DNA from: an uncultured Dehalococcoidia bacterium
GTDB taxonomy: Bacteria; Chloroflexota; Dehalococcoidia; Lucifugimonadales; UBA3495
DNA: 64,000 nucleotides
Reading direction: 5' to 3'
Assembly (NCBI GenBank): GCA_951812535.1
Contig: CATOSK010000011.1
Coordinates: 62,001 to 126,000, forward strand
Positions 22,125 to 31,328 of this stretch are shown one piece after another. Position 1 is the stretch's first letter; every line of letters begins with the position of its first letter. The notes under the pieces are model-generated. The model worked only from the letters and a program-made list of their open reading frames with translations. It was not told where the DNA came from and made no database searches. The translations under genes and the position numbers were made by a program.

Positions 22125-23132
22125 TCAGACTTCGGTGAGGTTGGGGGACAGTTCCTCAAGCTCGAAGTTGTTTTCCCAGAGGAAGTCCAGCTCCCCCTGC
22201 TCGGCGTCGGTTAGCGGCGGCGTGTCCACCGCATCCGTGTAGTCCCGCAGTTCGTCAAGGTTGGTGAAGTTGGGCAGGACGGAGACGATGCTGGGTTGAT
22301 ATAGGGCGAACTGGATGGCGGCCTGGCTCAACAACCTGCCGGTATCCTCTCCAGCCAGGAACTGCACCCTTTCCACCTTGCGGAGGGCCTCCCGCAACCA
22401 TTCCATGCGGCGGTGGGAGCGGTGGTCGCTCTCATCGAAGTCGGGGACCTCGGTGTAGCGGCCGGTGAGGGCCTCGGAGGCGTGAGGGACGCGGGAAAGC
22501 AGCCCGACCTCGCAGTCTTTGGCGATGGGGAAGAAGTCCCTGGCAGGTTCCTGCTCCAGGATGCTGTATATGATCTGGAGGCTGTGGACGCTGCGCTCCT
22601 TCATGGACGCCTCGCCTTCCTCGAACCAGCCAATATCGGGGCCGAGGGCGGAGCCGTAGTAGCGGATTTTCCCCTCGGTCTTGAGTTCCTCCAGCGTCTC
22701 GAAGACCTCTTCCTTTTCCAGCGCGTCGATCCTGGGGTTGTGGAGCTGGTAGAGGTCGATGTAGTCGGTGTTGAGGCGGCGGAGGGACTGCTCGCAGGCG
22801 AACCGGATGAACTCGGGCTCGAACTTCTGGGAACGCTCCTGGTGTCCCACCCGGGGAGTCAGGGTGTCGTAGAAGTCGTAGCCGAACTTGGTGGCGATGA
22901 CGATGTCGTGGCGGTGGTGGCCGATGTGCTTGGCCAGGACCTCCTCCCCAAACCCCTCGCCGTAGGTGTCGGCGGTGTCGAAGAAGTTGATTCCGAGGTC
23001 GACGGCGTTTTCCAGGAGGGCCGCCTTTTCGTTATCCGGGATGTGCCCCCACCAGTTGGTGGCGACGGTCCAGACACCGAATCCGACTTCGGAGAGGGAA
23101 AGGTCAGTGCGGGGCAGGTTGCGGTATTTCAT
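22125..23132 (-). CDS. Aldo/keto reductase
   Basis: MKYRNLPRTDLSLSEVGFGVWTVA...INFFDTADTYGEGFGEEVLAKHI...LRRLNTDYIDLYQLHNP. Confidence 0.94.
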   Translation of the reverse strand: MKYRNLPRTDLSLSEVGFGVWTVATNWWGHIPDNEKAALLENAVDLGINFFDTADTYGEGFGEEVLAKHIGHHRHDIVIATKFGYDFYDTLTPRVGHQERSQKFEPEFIRFACEQSLRRLNTDYIDLYQLHNPRIDALEKEEVFETLEELKTEGKIRYYGSALGPDIGWFEEGEASMKERSVHSLQIIYSILEQEPARDFFPIAKDCEVGLLSRVPHASEALTGRYTEVPDFDESDHRSHRRMEWLREALRKVERVQFLAGEDTGRLLSQAAIQFALYQPSIVSVLPNFTNLDELRDYTDAVDTPPLTDAEQGELDFLWENNFELEELSPNLTEV

Positions 23133-23190
23133 GGCTGTTGGTCCTGTTTAGGGTTGAGGCAGAGGGCAAGCTGGTTTTCCGAGTCGGCAA

Positions 23191-23520
23191 TCAACCGCCG
23201 GGATTGTCCAGGGAGCCGAAAACGGCACGGCGCAAGATTTCGTTGATGCGGGACTGCCAGCCGGGGCCGACGCTTCGAAAGTGGTCTACCACGTCGGCAT
23301 CCAATCGGAGGGAGATGATCTCCTTGCTAGGCAATTCCGGCTTTCCCTCGGCCTGACGCCATTGCTTCACCAGTTCAGGATGTACCTCGGAAGCGGGACG
23401 AGCGCGCCTGAACCATTCGTCGTCCAACTCGAAGGAGTCGGGGTCGTTGGCAATGCCCACTTGGATAGCCTCTTCCTCCTTATCCGTAGGGCTAATATGT
23501 GTCGGTTTAAGTTTGGGCAT
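23191..23520 (-). CDS. BrnA-like antitoxin
   Basis: DDEWFRRARPASEVHPELVKQWRQAEGKPELPSKEIISLRLDADVVDHFRSVGPGWQSRINEILRRAV, BrnA/RHH signature; overlaps brnT. Confidence 0.88.
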   Translation of the reverse strand: MPKLKPTHISPTDKEEEAIQVGIANDPDSFELDDEWFRRARPASEVHPELVKQWRQAEGKPELPSKEIISLRLDADVVDHFRSVGPGWQSRINEILRRAVFGSLDNPGG

Positions 23521-23797
23521 ACCTTCTTTCCTCTCTTCGACTGGCCCTTCTGAGGCTGATGAGTCGTATATTTGCGCCGCGGACGGTATAGACTACGGTG
23601 TGCAGGCGATCTCCAATATAGCCAATGGAAAGGAAGCGGATTTCGGTGTGCCGGTCACTGCGTTCGGTAACCGCTGTGGCCCATTCAAAGGAGACCATTG
23701 ACGTGAAGTCAACGTCGTACTTATCCAGGTTGGTTTGCCTCTTGGCGCTGTCCCATTCGGACTGCAGAATTGTCCTGACTGCACGGGCAACTGTCAA
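23507..23797 (-). CDS. BrnT-family toxin
   Basis: EWDSAKRQTNLDKYDVDFTSMVSFEWATAVTERSDRHTEIRFLSIGYIGDRLHTVVYTVRGANIRLISLRRASRREERRY. Confidence 0.9.
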   Translation of the reverse strand: MTVARAVRTILQSEWDSAKRQTNLDKYDVDFTSMVSFEWATAVTERSDRHTEIRFLSIGYIGDRLHTVVYTVRGANIRLISLRRASRREERRYAQT

Positions 23798-23846
23798 AAG
23801 ATAGCCTACAGTTTACCTGGCCACGTGGGTTGTCAACGGCCAACTG

Positions 23847-24431
23847 TCACGCCCTTACCAGCCCCAAACTTCCCTTGATGGCCTCGACTTCCTGCTGGAA
23901 GGCTTGGTCGGTGAGGGCGGGGGTGAGGTTGCCGAGGTCGATGCGGGGGATGATGTCCACCCAGGACTTGCAGCCGCCGTACTCGGGGATGAAGGGAACG
24001 GTGACAGGCTGCTCCATCCGGTAGACCCGCAGTAGCATGATGGACAGGGGCAGCATGGGCTTCCAGTGGAGCCGGGACTGGGCGTAGGCGTCGGTCCAGA
24101 TGTGGTGGGGGGAGAGGTCGTCCACCTTTTCCTGGGCTTCGACTTCCATGAGTTCTTCTACTTTGGCGAAGTGGGTGAAGGCTATGGAGTCGGACCGGGG
24201 GGAGTCTTCCAGCAGGCGGGAGAGGGCGGGCTGGTGATCGTCCTTGAGCAGGTCCTCTCGCTGGTGCTCGTAGGTGGGGTAGAGGAGAAACTCGGGGTGG
24301 ATGACCCGGAAGTCCTTGCCGTCCTCGTGGATGCCGCCCTTGCGGAGCAGGAGAATCTGCTGCCCGCGGGCCAGGGCGTCCACGGTGATGGCCCATTCCT
24401 TCAAGGCTAGCTGGCAACGGTCTGGCAGCAT
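23847..24431 (-). CDS. DUF1802 family protein
   Basis: ALKEWAITVDALARGQQILLLRKGGIHEDGKDFRVIHPEFLLYPTYEHQREDLLK. Confidence 0.8.
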   Translation of the reverse strand: MLPDRCQLALKEWAITVDALARGQQILLLRKGGIHEDGKDFRVIHPEFLLYPTYEHQREDLLKDDHQPALSRLLEDSPRSDSIAFTHFAKVEELMEVEAQEKVDDLSPHHIWTDAYAQSRLHWKPMLPLSIMLLRVYRMEQPVTVPFIPEYGGCKSWVDIIPRIDLGNLTPALTDQAFQQEVEAIKGSLGLVRA

Positions 24432-24537
24432 GGCGTTCCTCCCGGTCTGGTTTTGGCGGTATGGGGGAATGGTAGCATCCGGCGGGTGGGCGGCTCAATC
24501 CCCGGAGGATTGGCGGTGGGACAGAGGACTGTCCAGC

Positions 24538-25359
24538 TTAGAGGAACTGGTTGAGCTTGAGTATTCCGGCCAGGTTGCGGGTGGTCACTTCGGAGACCTC
24601 CTCTACGGTGATCCCCTTGATCTCGGCCAGCTTCTGCGCAACCTCCAGGACATGGCGCGGTTCGGTCCAGTTGTGGCGGTACTTCTTGAAAGGCTGGGGA
24701 TAGGCGTCGGTCTCCAGGACCATGTTCTCCAGGGGAATGTTCCGGGCGGTCTCCTGGAGTTCGGGCAGTCGGAGCAGGGGGCGGGCCAGGGATATGAAGA
24801 AGCCGCAGTCGATGGCCTCCCGCGCGGTGGGCTCGTCGCCCTGGAAGTAGTGCATCGCGCCGCCGACCTCGTGGGCCCGCTCCTCGCGGAGGAGCCGGAA
24901 GACGTCGGGGTGGGACTCGCGGGAGTGGAAGATGACGGGCAGGTCCAGGCTGCGGGCCAGGCGGATGTGTTCCCGGAAGACCTGGTGCTGGGTGTCGGGG
25001 TCGGGAGAACCGGGGAGGTAGTCCAGGCCGACCTCGCTGATGCAGACTACCTCGGGGCGCGTCCGGGCCATGCCTTCCAACTCGGCGTAGGAGTCTTCGT
25101 CAACGGTCTGGTGGGCGTTGGTGGGGTGGATGCCGACGCCGGCGTGGAAGATGCCGTATTCGCGGGCCATGTCTATGCAGGCGCGGGTGGAATCCACGGT
25201 GGTGCCGGCCAGGACGATGAACTTCACCGCGGCGGCCTCGGCCCGCTCGACTATCCCGGGGATTTCCGAGGGAACGTACTGGTCGAGGTGGGTATGGGCG
25301 TCACCGAAGACGACTCCGGCAGGAGGGGCTGGTTCCGGCGGGATATGGTCTTCCGGCAT
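24538..25359 (-). CDS. TatD family hydrolase
   Basis: GVVFGDAHTHLDQY...HAGVGIHPTNAH...CISEVGLDYLPG...LPVIFHSRESH...MVLETDAYP. Confidence 0.92.
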   Translation of the reverse strand: MPEDHIPPEPAPPAGVVFGDAHTHLDQYVPSEIPGIVERAEAAAVKFIVLAGTTVDSTRACIDMAREYGIFHAGVGIHPTNAHQTVDEDSYAELEGMARTRPEVVCISEVGLDYLPGSPDPDTQHQVFREHIRLARSLDLPVIFHSRESHPDVFRLLREERAHEVGGAMHYFQGDEPTAREAIDCGFFISLARPLLRLPELQETARNIPLENMVLETDAYPQPFKKYRHNWTEPRHVLEVAQKLAEIKGITVEEVSEVTTRNLAGILKLNQFL

Positions 25360-25549
25360 GGGGCTGTCCTCCGGGGATTTGGTGTTGCCAGTTTACACTC
25401 GGCGGGGGCTAAAGCGCCAACGGATAAGCTGCCCGTAAACTACGCGGCCGTCAGCGCCGCACCGGGTTTGTTGACGCTTGAGAAGGGCCAAATCTATACT
25501 CGGCCTAACCTGGCAAGAACTGGAACACCCTGGGATACGGGAGGGCGTT

Positions 25550-26488
25550 ATGGCGATCCTGGTTTTGGGCGGAACGGGCTTCATCGGGCCCCGGTTGATC
25601 CGGAAGCTGGTGGAGCGGGGCAACGAGGTAGTTTGCATGGACATCAACCCGGGAGCCGCCGAATTCTCCCATTTGGGGGAGGCGGTGCGGGTTATCCGGG
25701 GGGACGTGACCCAGTTCGAGGACATCGTTCACGCCATATCCGTGGCAGAACCGGACCGGATAATCAACCTGGCCTATCTGCTGGGCGGAGGGGAGATCAA
25801 TCCGCACCTGAACATGAGGCTGAACATCTTGGGGATGGACAACTGCTTCGAGGCGGCGCGGCTGCTGGGGATAAACCGGGTCGTCTACGCCAGTTCCATC
25901 GCGGTCAGCGGTCAGCAGTCCCATTTCGGAGACCGGCTGGTCGACGAGGACGACGGTATGTTCGGGACCAGCCAGTACGCCACACACAAGACATTCAATG
26001 AGTTCCAGGCCAGGATGTACATCCAGAACTACGGCCTGTCCATCACCGGCATCCGGCCCGCCAACGTGACCGGGCCGGACAAGGTGCGGGGTTCGACCGA
26101 CCATGTGCAGTGCATCACGCTGCCGGCGCGGGGGGAGCGGGTGAGCTTTCCCTACAAGGAAATGATGCGGCTGCCCATCCACGTCGAGGACATCGCGGAG
26201 GTTTTCGCGCGGGTGCTGCTGGTGGACTCCAGCCATTATCCCGTCTACAACTCCGGCGGCCATGCCATCAGCCTGGGAGACCTGGCGGCAATGGTGCGTG
26301 AGTTCCTGCCCGACGCGGATATCGGCTTCGACCACGAGGGCGGGAAGGAGCAGTCCGGCAACTACCTGGTAGACAACAGCCGCCTGCTGGACGAGTTCGA
26401 GTTAACCTACGCTCCGTTCCGCCAGCGGGTGCTGGAAATCATCAACGACGTGCGGGCCGACGAGGGGCTGCCACTGGTTTCCGGGTAG
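25550..26488 (+). CDS. NAD-dependent epimerase/dehydratase
   Basis: MAILVLGGTGFIGPRLIRKLVERGNEVVCMD...NRVVYASSIAVSGQQ. Confidence 0.9.
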   Translation: MAILVLGGTGFIGPRLIRKLVERGNEVVCMDINPGAAEFSHLGEAVRVIRGDVTQFEDIVHAISVAEPDRIINLAYLLGGGEINPHLNMRLNILGMDNCFEAARLLGINRVVYASSIAVSGQQSHFGDRLVDEDDGMFGTSQYATHKTFNEFQARMYIQNYGLSITGIRPANVTGPDKVRGSTDHVQCITLPARGERVSFPYKEMMRLPIHVEDIAEVFARVLLVDSSHYPVYNSGGHAISLGDLAAMVREFLPDADIGFDHEGGKEQSGNYLVDNSRLLDEFELTYAPFRQRVLEIINDVRADEGLPLVSG

Positions 26489-26632
26489 GCCCAGGGCAAT
26501 CGCGTTATGAATGATGGACTTGGCCGGGTGAGAGAGCGACGTTGGGTAGGGGGATGAAGGGAATGGTGGAGAAGGGGAAGGGCGGCTGGATCATTGTCTA
26601 ATTTTCTGGACTGTCCAGACAGGAGAAGGGCA

Positions 26633-26887
26633 ATGGCTGCGTGGCAATTGCAGGACGCCAGGAACCGGTTCAGGGCCGTGGCGGATACAGCTCTGGCCGG
26701 GGAACCCCCGGAAGGTGACCCGGCACGGCAAGCTTGCCGTTGCGGTGCCGGCCGAGGAAGAGCACAAGCGATTGCGTAATAGGGAGACGGGCAACGCTCC
26801 CAATTTTATGGAACACCTGCTCGCCATTCCCAAAGCGGCCGATGATGACGCCTTCAAGCAGCCGCCCCGAACCAGGGACTTCCATCC
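26633..26887 (+). pseudogene. Frameshifted Phd/YefM-like antitoxin remnant
   Basis: AGGAGAAGGG then MAAWQLQDARNRFRAVADTALAGEPPEG, continued after a 1-nt frameshift as VTRHGKLAVAVPAEEEHKRLRNRETGNAPNFMEHLLAIPKAADDDAFKQPPRTRDF. Confidence 0.75.
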
Positions 26888-27087
26888 CAGGAAATCCGTC
26901 CTTGCGGGAAGATTAAACCGAGGCATATCCCGGCCAGGTGGCTGCGAAACTACCGGAAACCCGATTGGTACACAAATGGTTCCCCGGAATACCCGGGCCC
27001 CGAGTTCGTCCTTCCCGCGCTCCGACGCCGCACAGTCCTGCCAGCCCGTACTTACCCCTGTTCGCGATGCGGCTCAGTTGTGCCGGG

Positions 27088-28005
27088 CTACCGCACCGGG
27101 GGCCACATGATCCAGCCGCGGCGGCCGGTGTTGCGCAGCCTCAGCAGGTGTCCCTGGCCGGTCGTGACGTACAGGCTGCTCTGATTGGTGTCGCCGAAGC
27201 AGCAGTTGGTGGGGCCGTCCACGCCCACCGGCATGGGATAGGTCTCCAAGACCCGGCCCTGGGGGGTCCAGACGTATGTCATGGGGCCGGGGCCGCTGAG
27301 GTTGTTGCCGGCGGTGCCCACGATATTCCCCTCGGAGTCCAGGCACATCCCGTCAATGCCGCGCTGGGGGCCCCGGTGATCCCGGCCGAACTGGTGCAGC
27401 ACAATGTACTGGCCCAGGGAACCGTCCTCATTGATGGGGTAGGAGCGCAGCTCCCGGACGCCGTCGGGCGAGGGGTCGGTCTGGATGATGTACAGACTGC
27501 GCTCGTCGGGGGACACCAGCAGCCCGTTGGTGCCGGTGGTATCGTAGGTCATCCGCTGGCAGGTGTAGCAGCCGTCGGGCTGGGGATCGGCCCGCAGGAT
27601 GTCCCGGTTCATGTTCTCCTGCTGCTCGCTGGGGTCGATGTTCCCCTCGTTCCAGGGGTTGCTGAACCAGATGCGCCCCCGCCGGTCGATGGCCAGGTCA
27701 TTGGGGGTGTTCAAGCGCTGCCCGTCCAGCCGGTCAACAATGGTGGTGGTCCCGCCGTCGGGGTCGAAGCGGACGATGGAGCGTCCGCCGGAACAGCAAC
27801 CGAAGAGGCGGCCATCGGCGTCGAAAGCCAGGCCGTTGGTGTGGTTGGTGTTCTCGCGGAAGATGCTGCACTCGCCGGTCTCCGGGTCGTAGGCCATGAT
27901 GCGGCTGGCCGGAATGTAGGTGAACAGAAGCCGCCGGCCGTCCCAGGCTGGGCCCTCGGTCAAACGGCTGAATGGTCCCGCGACGTGCTCCCACTGCAAT
28001 GCCAT
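27088..28005 (-). CDS. SMP-30/gluconolactonase/LRE family protein
   Basis: GPAWDGRRLLFTYIPASRIMAYDPETGECSIFRENTNHTNGLAFDADGRLFGCCSGGRSIVRFDPDGG...NTPNDLAIDRRGRIWFSNP. Confidence 0.9.
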   Translation of the reverse strand: MALQWEHVAGPFSRLTEGPAWDGRRLLFTYIPASRIMAYDPETGECSIFRENTNHTNGLAFDADGRLFGCCSGGRSIVRFDPDGGTTTIVDRLDGQRLNTPNDLAIDRRGRIWFSNPWNEGNIDPSEQQENMNRDILRADPQPDGCYTCQRMTYDTTGTNGLLVSPDERSLYIIQTDPSPDGVRELRSYPINEDGSLGQYIVLHQFGRDHRGPQRGIDGMCLDSEGNIVGTAGNNLSGPGPMTYVWTPQGRVLETYPMPVGVDGPTNCCFGDTNQSSLYVTTGQGHLLRLRNTGRRGWIMWPPVR

Positions 28006-28146
28006 GCTTTCCTCCTGTATTTGGTTGATTTCCAGTAGGATAATCCCTTGGTGTTGGTGGATGGAAGGGCTTCTCCCCCCTGCCGGTGAATGACGGAATG
28101 GCGGGGACTGTCACTCACCACCAATGATTCCGACCGGGCAGGCAAC

Positions 28147-29148
28147 CTACAGCCGGTAGGCCCGCACCGCGGTTCCCCGGAACATGGCAGCCCTTTCCGT
28201 CTCGGAGAAGTCCCGGGAGACCCGCTTGAAGGCGTTCCAGACGGTCGTGTAGGCGTAGGATGCCTTGTCCACCGGAAAGTTGCTTTCGAACATGCAGCGC
28301 TGGGGACCGAACTGCTCTATGCACCAGGTCAACCACGGTCCGATGGCGCCGCCCACCTCCCGCGAGGTGGGCGGTGCGGGACGCTGGTGCCAGTCGTATC
28401 CGCTAATCAGGTTGCCGAACCCGCCCAGCTTGACCACCACGTTCTCCCGCTGGGCGACGGCGGCGATGCCCTGCTGCCAGTCGGCGAACACCTCGTCCCC
28501 CTTTCCGGCGTAGGGGCCGACGCCCAGGGGACGTCCGACATGGTTCAGGATAATGGTGGTGTCCGGGAAGGCGGCGGCCAGGTCGGCCAGCTCGTTCAGC
28601 TGGGTATGGTACACCAGGGCGTCGAAGCTGAGCCCCAGCTTTTGCAGACAGGCGAAGCCCTCGCGGAAGCGGGAGTCCAAAAGCATCCCGGGCGTGTTGG
28701 ACGCCGGTGAGGCGACCTCGGGGCTGGCATCCCAGGCGCAGGAGAAGCGGATGCCCCGGAATCGGCTGCTGCTGGCCGCTAGGAGCGCTTCCAGCACCGG
28801 CTCCGCCGCCGCGCCCAGCATGAGGTTGGCGTTGCCCACGATTCCAGCGGCCACCTCCGTGGGGCCGTACTGCCCGCTGGCGCTCTGGGCGGCGATGCCC
28901 TGGACGAACTCGACCTCGCCCACAGAGCGCAACTCCTCCGGTCCCCTGGCGCGGTACATGGAGTGGCACTCGATGAACACCGTCTGGGTGACGTTGTGGC
29001 CTCCCGCCAGGTCCTGGGTGAGCTGGTCCAGCAGGAAACGGTCGCCCGACCGGTCCCAGAAGTGGTGGTGCGGGTCGCAGATGGGCAGACCGGGTTCCAA
29101 CGGCTCTTCCACCGTCAGGGCCAGCCATGAATCACGTTGGCTTACCAT
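28147..29148 (-). CDS. Amidohydrolase family protein (TIM-barrel metal-dependent hydrolase)
   Basis: GLPICDPHHHFWDRSGDRFLLDQLTQDL...TIILNHVGRPLGVGPYAG...RCMFESNFPVDK. Confidence 0.9.
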   Translation of the reverse strand: MVSQRDSWLALTVEEPLEPGLPICDPHHHFWDRSGDRFLLDQLTQDLAGGHNVTQTVFIECHSMYRARGPEELRSVGEVEFVQGIAAQSASGQYGPTEVAAGIVGNANLMLGAAAEPVLEALLAASSSRFRGIRFSCAWDASPEVASPASNTPGMLLDSRFREGFACLQKLGLSFDALVYHTQLNELADLAAAFPDTTIILNHVGRPLGVGPYAGKGDEVFADWQQGIAAVAQRENVVVKLGGFGNLISGYDWHQRPAPPTSREVGGAIGPWLTWCIEQFGPQRCMFESNFPVDKASYAYTTVWNAFKRVSRDFSETERAAMFRGTAVRAYRL

Positions 29149-29486
29149 GTCTCCTCACCTCCCAAGAGCTTTATGATGAATTGGTTGTCTCCCTTGGCGT
29201 CTCCCTCTCGGGCCGCCAACCGGGTAACGTCAATTCTAGCGTGGTTATGGGAACCAACGCCAAACCTCTGGAAACCTTCCAGCGTCCGAAAAGGCGCCCC
29301 CACCCGGGTATCCCCATTGCCCGTGGGTGTCGGTCCGAGGTGGGGCCGGGAATCGGACAGGCAGCCAAGTGAGAGGCCCGCTCCCAAACTGAGGGCAGCG
29401 GTCGCCTCGGGAAGGAGCAGGATATGTGGCAGGGACGCGGGAAGCAAAGCCCGTGCTTCTGGGCCGGTTGACTTGGTTATGGTGCC

Positions 29487-29730
29487 TCAGCCCTCCTCCG
29501 GTCCTCCCTGGGCATACCGCCGCTTGGTGCGGAACACCGGGCGCTCCGGCGCCTCCAGAGCGGCAGCCGCCTGGGGAGCGGTCCAGCCCTCATCTATCTT
29601 GAGCAGTATCTTGAGCAGGACGCGGGCTCGGGCAATCGCCTGTGCGGAACTCTTCCCAGCCCGGATCGACCCCCTGGGACGTCCCTTCTCCCTGGGTCGC
29701 CAGCCGGACTTCGTACCTTTCCCGATCCAT
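29487..29730 (-). pseudogene. Degenerate N-terminal fragment of an IS630-like transposase
   Basis: Two frames together read MDRERYEVRLAT / REKGRPRGSIRAGKSSAQAIARARVLLKILLKIDEGWTAPQAAAALEAPERPVFRTKRRYAQGGPEEG, resembling the IS630 N-terminal HTH. Confidence 0.6.
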
Positions 29731-29918
29731 GACCGCCTCACATCCCGCAATTCTTGGTCTCTCCCCAAGCTGGCATCCTTCCAGACCCGTGTACTAACAG
29801 ACAATGCCGGATTGACCGAATACCAGGCTTTTTGTTGACACTCTCTTGGGCCAATCCTAATATGGCATGGACGGGCGGCTGGCCCAGTGCTTCGGGCTCG
29901 AAAGATGGAGAGATGGTA

Positions 29919-31328
29919 ATGTCCCACCAAGAAGACATTGCATTGATGGCCCACTTGATGAGACGCGCGGGCTTCGGTGATCCCCGTGAGAAATTGGAAG
30001 AGCGTGTCTCCAAAGGCTACGAGGCCGTGGTCGAGGAGCTTCTGCATCCAGAGCGGCAGCCGGCCATAGACGACGAACTGCTGTACCGGTTCTTCCCGGG
30101 CTATGAGGGGGCCGGGGCGCCCCCAATAAACCAGGCCAATTGGGTTTTCCGGATGATCAACACCAATCGGCCTCTGGAAGAGAAGATGGCCCTCTTCTGG
30201 CACCAGTTGTTCGCCACCGGCAACTCCAAGGTGGACAATCCACCGGAGCTGACTCGCCAGATTGCCATCTTCCGTGAACACGGGTTGAGTACTTACCGCG
30301 ACCTGTTGGTAGAGGTTGCAAAGTCGCCAGCCATGATCTTCTGGTTGGACAACCAGGGAAATCGTGACGGCGCCATAAATGAAAACTGGGGGCGGGAGCT
30401 ATTGGAACTCTTCTCCCTCGGAGTCGGAAACTACTCAGAGGATGATATCAGGGAAGCAGCCAGGGCCTTTACCGGGTGGACGATCGCCCCCAAGATTCCC
30501 CGTAATCCTTACGGTCGTTTCCACTGGCAGTTCGAATACAAGCCTGAGGACCACGACGATCGGGAGAAGACCTTCCTGGGGCATACCGGGAACTTCAATG
30601 GCGAAGACATCGCGGATATTATTGCGGACCAACCGGCTACGGCCCGGTTCCTGGCCCGCCACCTCTACAGGTTCTTCGTCGCCGATGAGCCCCATGTCGC
30701 CAGTTGGAATATCACACCACCGGTTGACCCCGAAGCCATCGAGTTGCTGGCGGATGCATACAATGAATCCCGCGGCGACATTCGGTCTGTTTTACGGGCA
30801 TTGTTCAACTCGGAGTTTTTCAAGAATGCCCGCTTCGCCCGGGTAAAGAGCCCGGCCGAATTGATCGTTGGCACTGTGCGTATGGCGGGCAACTTTAACG
30901 GCTTCAAGCCAGGACTCAACAATCTGGCGTTGGAATGCGGTTGGCAGGGACAGGAGCTGCTCAATCCTCCCAGCGTGGAGGGTTGGCACACAGGCTCAGA
31001 ATGGATCGACCCCGGCGTTCTGATGCGCCGGGTGAACTTTGCCGCGAGGATATTTGGAGATATCTCACTGCCCGGCGTGCAGGCTATCGTCAAACGAGTG
31101 TTGGTGAATGTGCAGGGGGATAGTTCCCCCCAGGCGATAGTGGCAGCCTGCCTCGATGCGATGGGACCGTTGGAAGTCAGTGAGGCGACCCATTCTGAAT
31201 TGATTGTCCATGCCGAAAAATGTGGCGATCTAGCCTTGAGCACCAACGAAGAACTCAGGGCTACATTGCATAACGTGAGCAAGCTCTTGACCTTGATTGC
31301 CGCCTCACGGGAATATCAGTTTGCCTAG
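29919..31328 (+). CDS. DUF1800 domain-containing protein
   Basis: MSHQEDIALMAHLMRRAGFGDPREKLEERVSKGYEAVVEELLHPE...NWGRELLELFSLGVGNYSEDDIREAARAFTGW. Confidence 0.95.
   Translation: MSHQEDIALMAHLMRRAGFGDPREKLEERVSKGYEAVVEELLHPERQPAIDDELLYRFFPGYEGAGAPPINQANWVFRMINTNRPLEEKMALFWHQLFATGNSKVDNPPELTRQIAIFREHGLSTYRDLLVEVAKSPAMIFWLDNQGNRDGAINENWGRELLELFSLGVGNYSEDDIREAARAFTGWTIAPKIPRNPYGRFHWQFEYKPEDHDDREKTFLGHTGNFNGEDIADIIADQPATARFLARHLYRFFVADEPHVASWNITPPVDPEAIELLADAYNESRGDIRSVLRALFNSEFFKNARFARVKSPAELIVGTVRMAGNFNGFKPGLNNLALECGWQGQELLNPPSVEGWHTGSEWIDPGVLMRRVNFAARIFGDISLPGVQAIVKRVLVNVQGDSSPQAIVAACLDAMGPLEVSEATHSELIVHAEKCGDLALSTNEELRATLHNVSKLLTLIAASREYQFA

Noticed and set aside
24301-26001. 566-aa plus-strand ORF
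   Set aside because: Antisense to DUF1802 and TatD and out of frame with the epimerase; no domain.
28349-28374. Perfect palindrome CCGCCCACCTC-CCGC-GAGGTGGGCGG
   Set aside because: Lies inside the amidohydrolase CDS where it encodes a family-typical APPTSREVGG stretch; probably a codon-usage coincidence rather than an inserted repeat.
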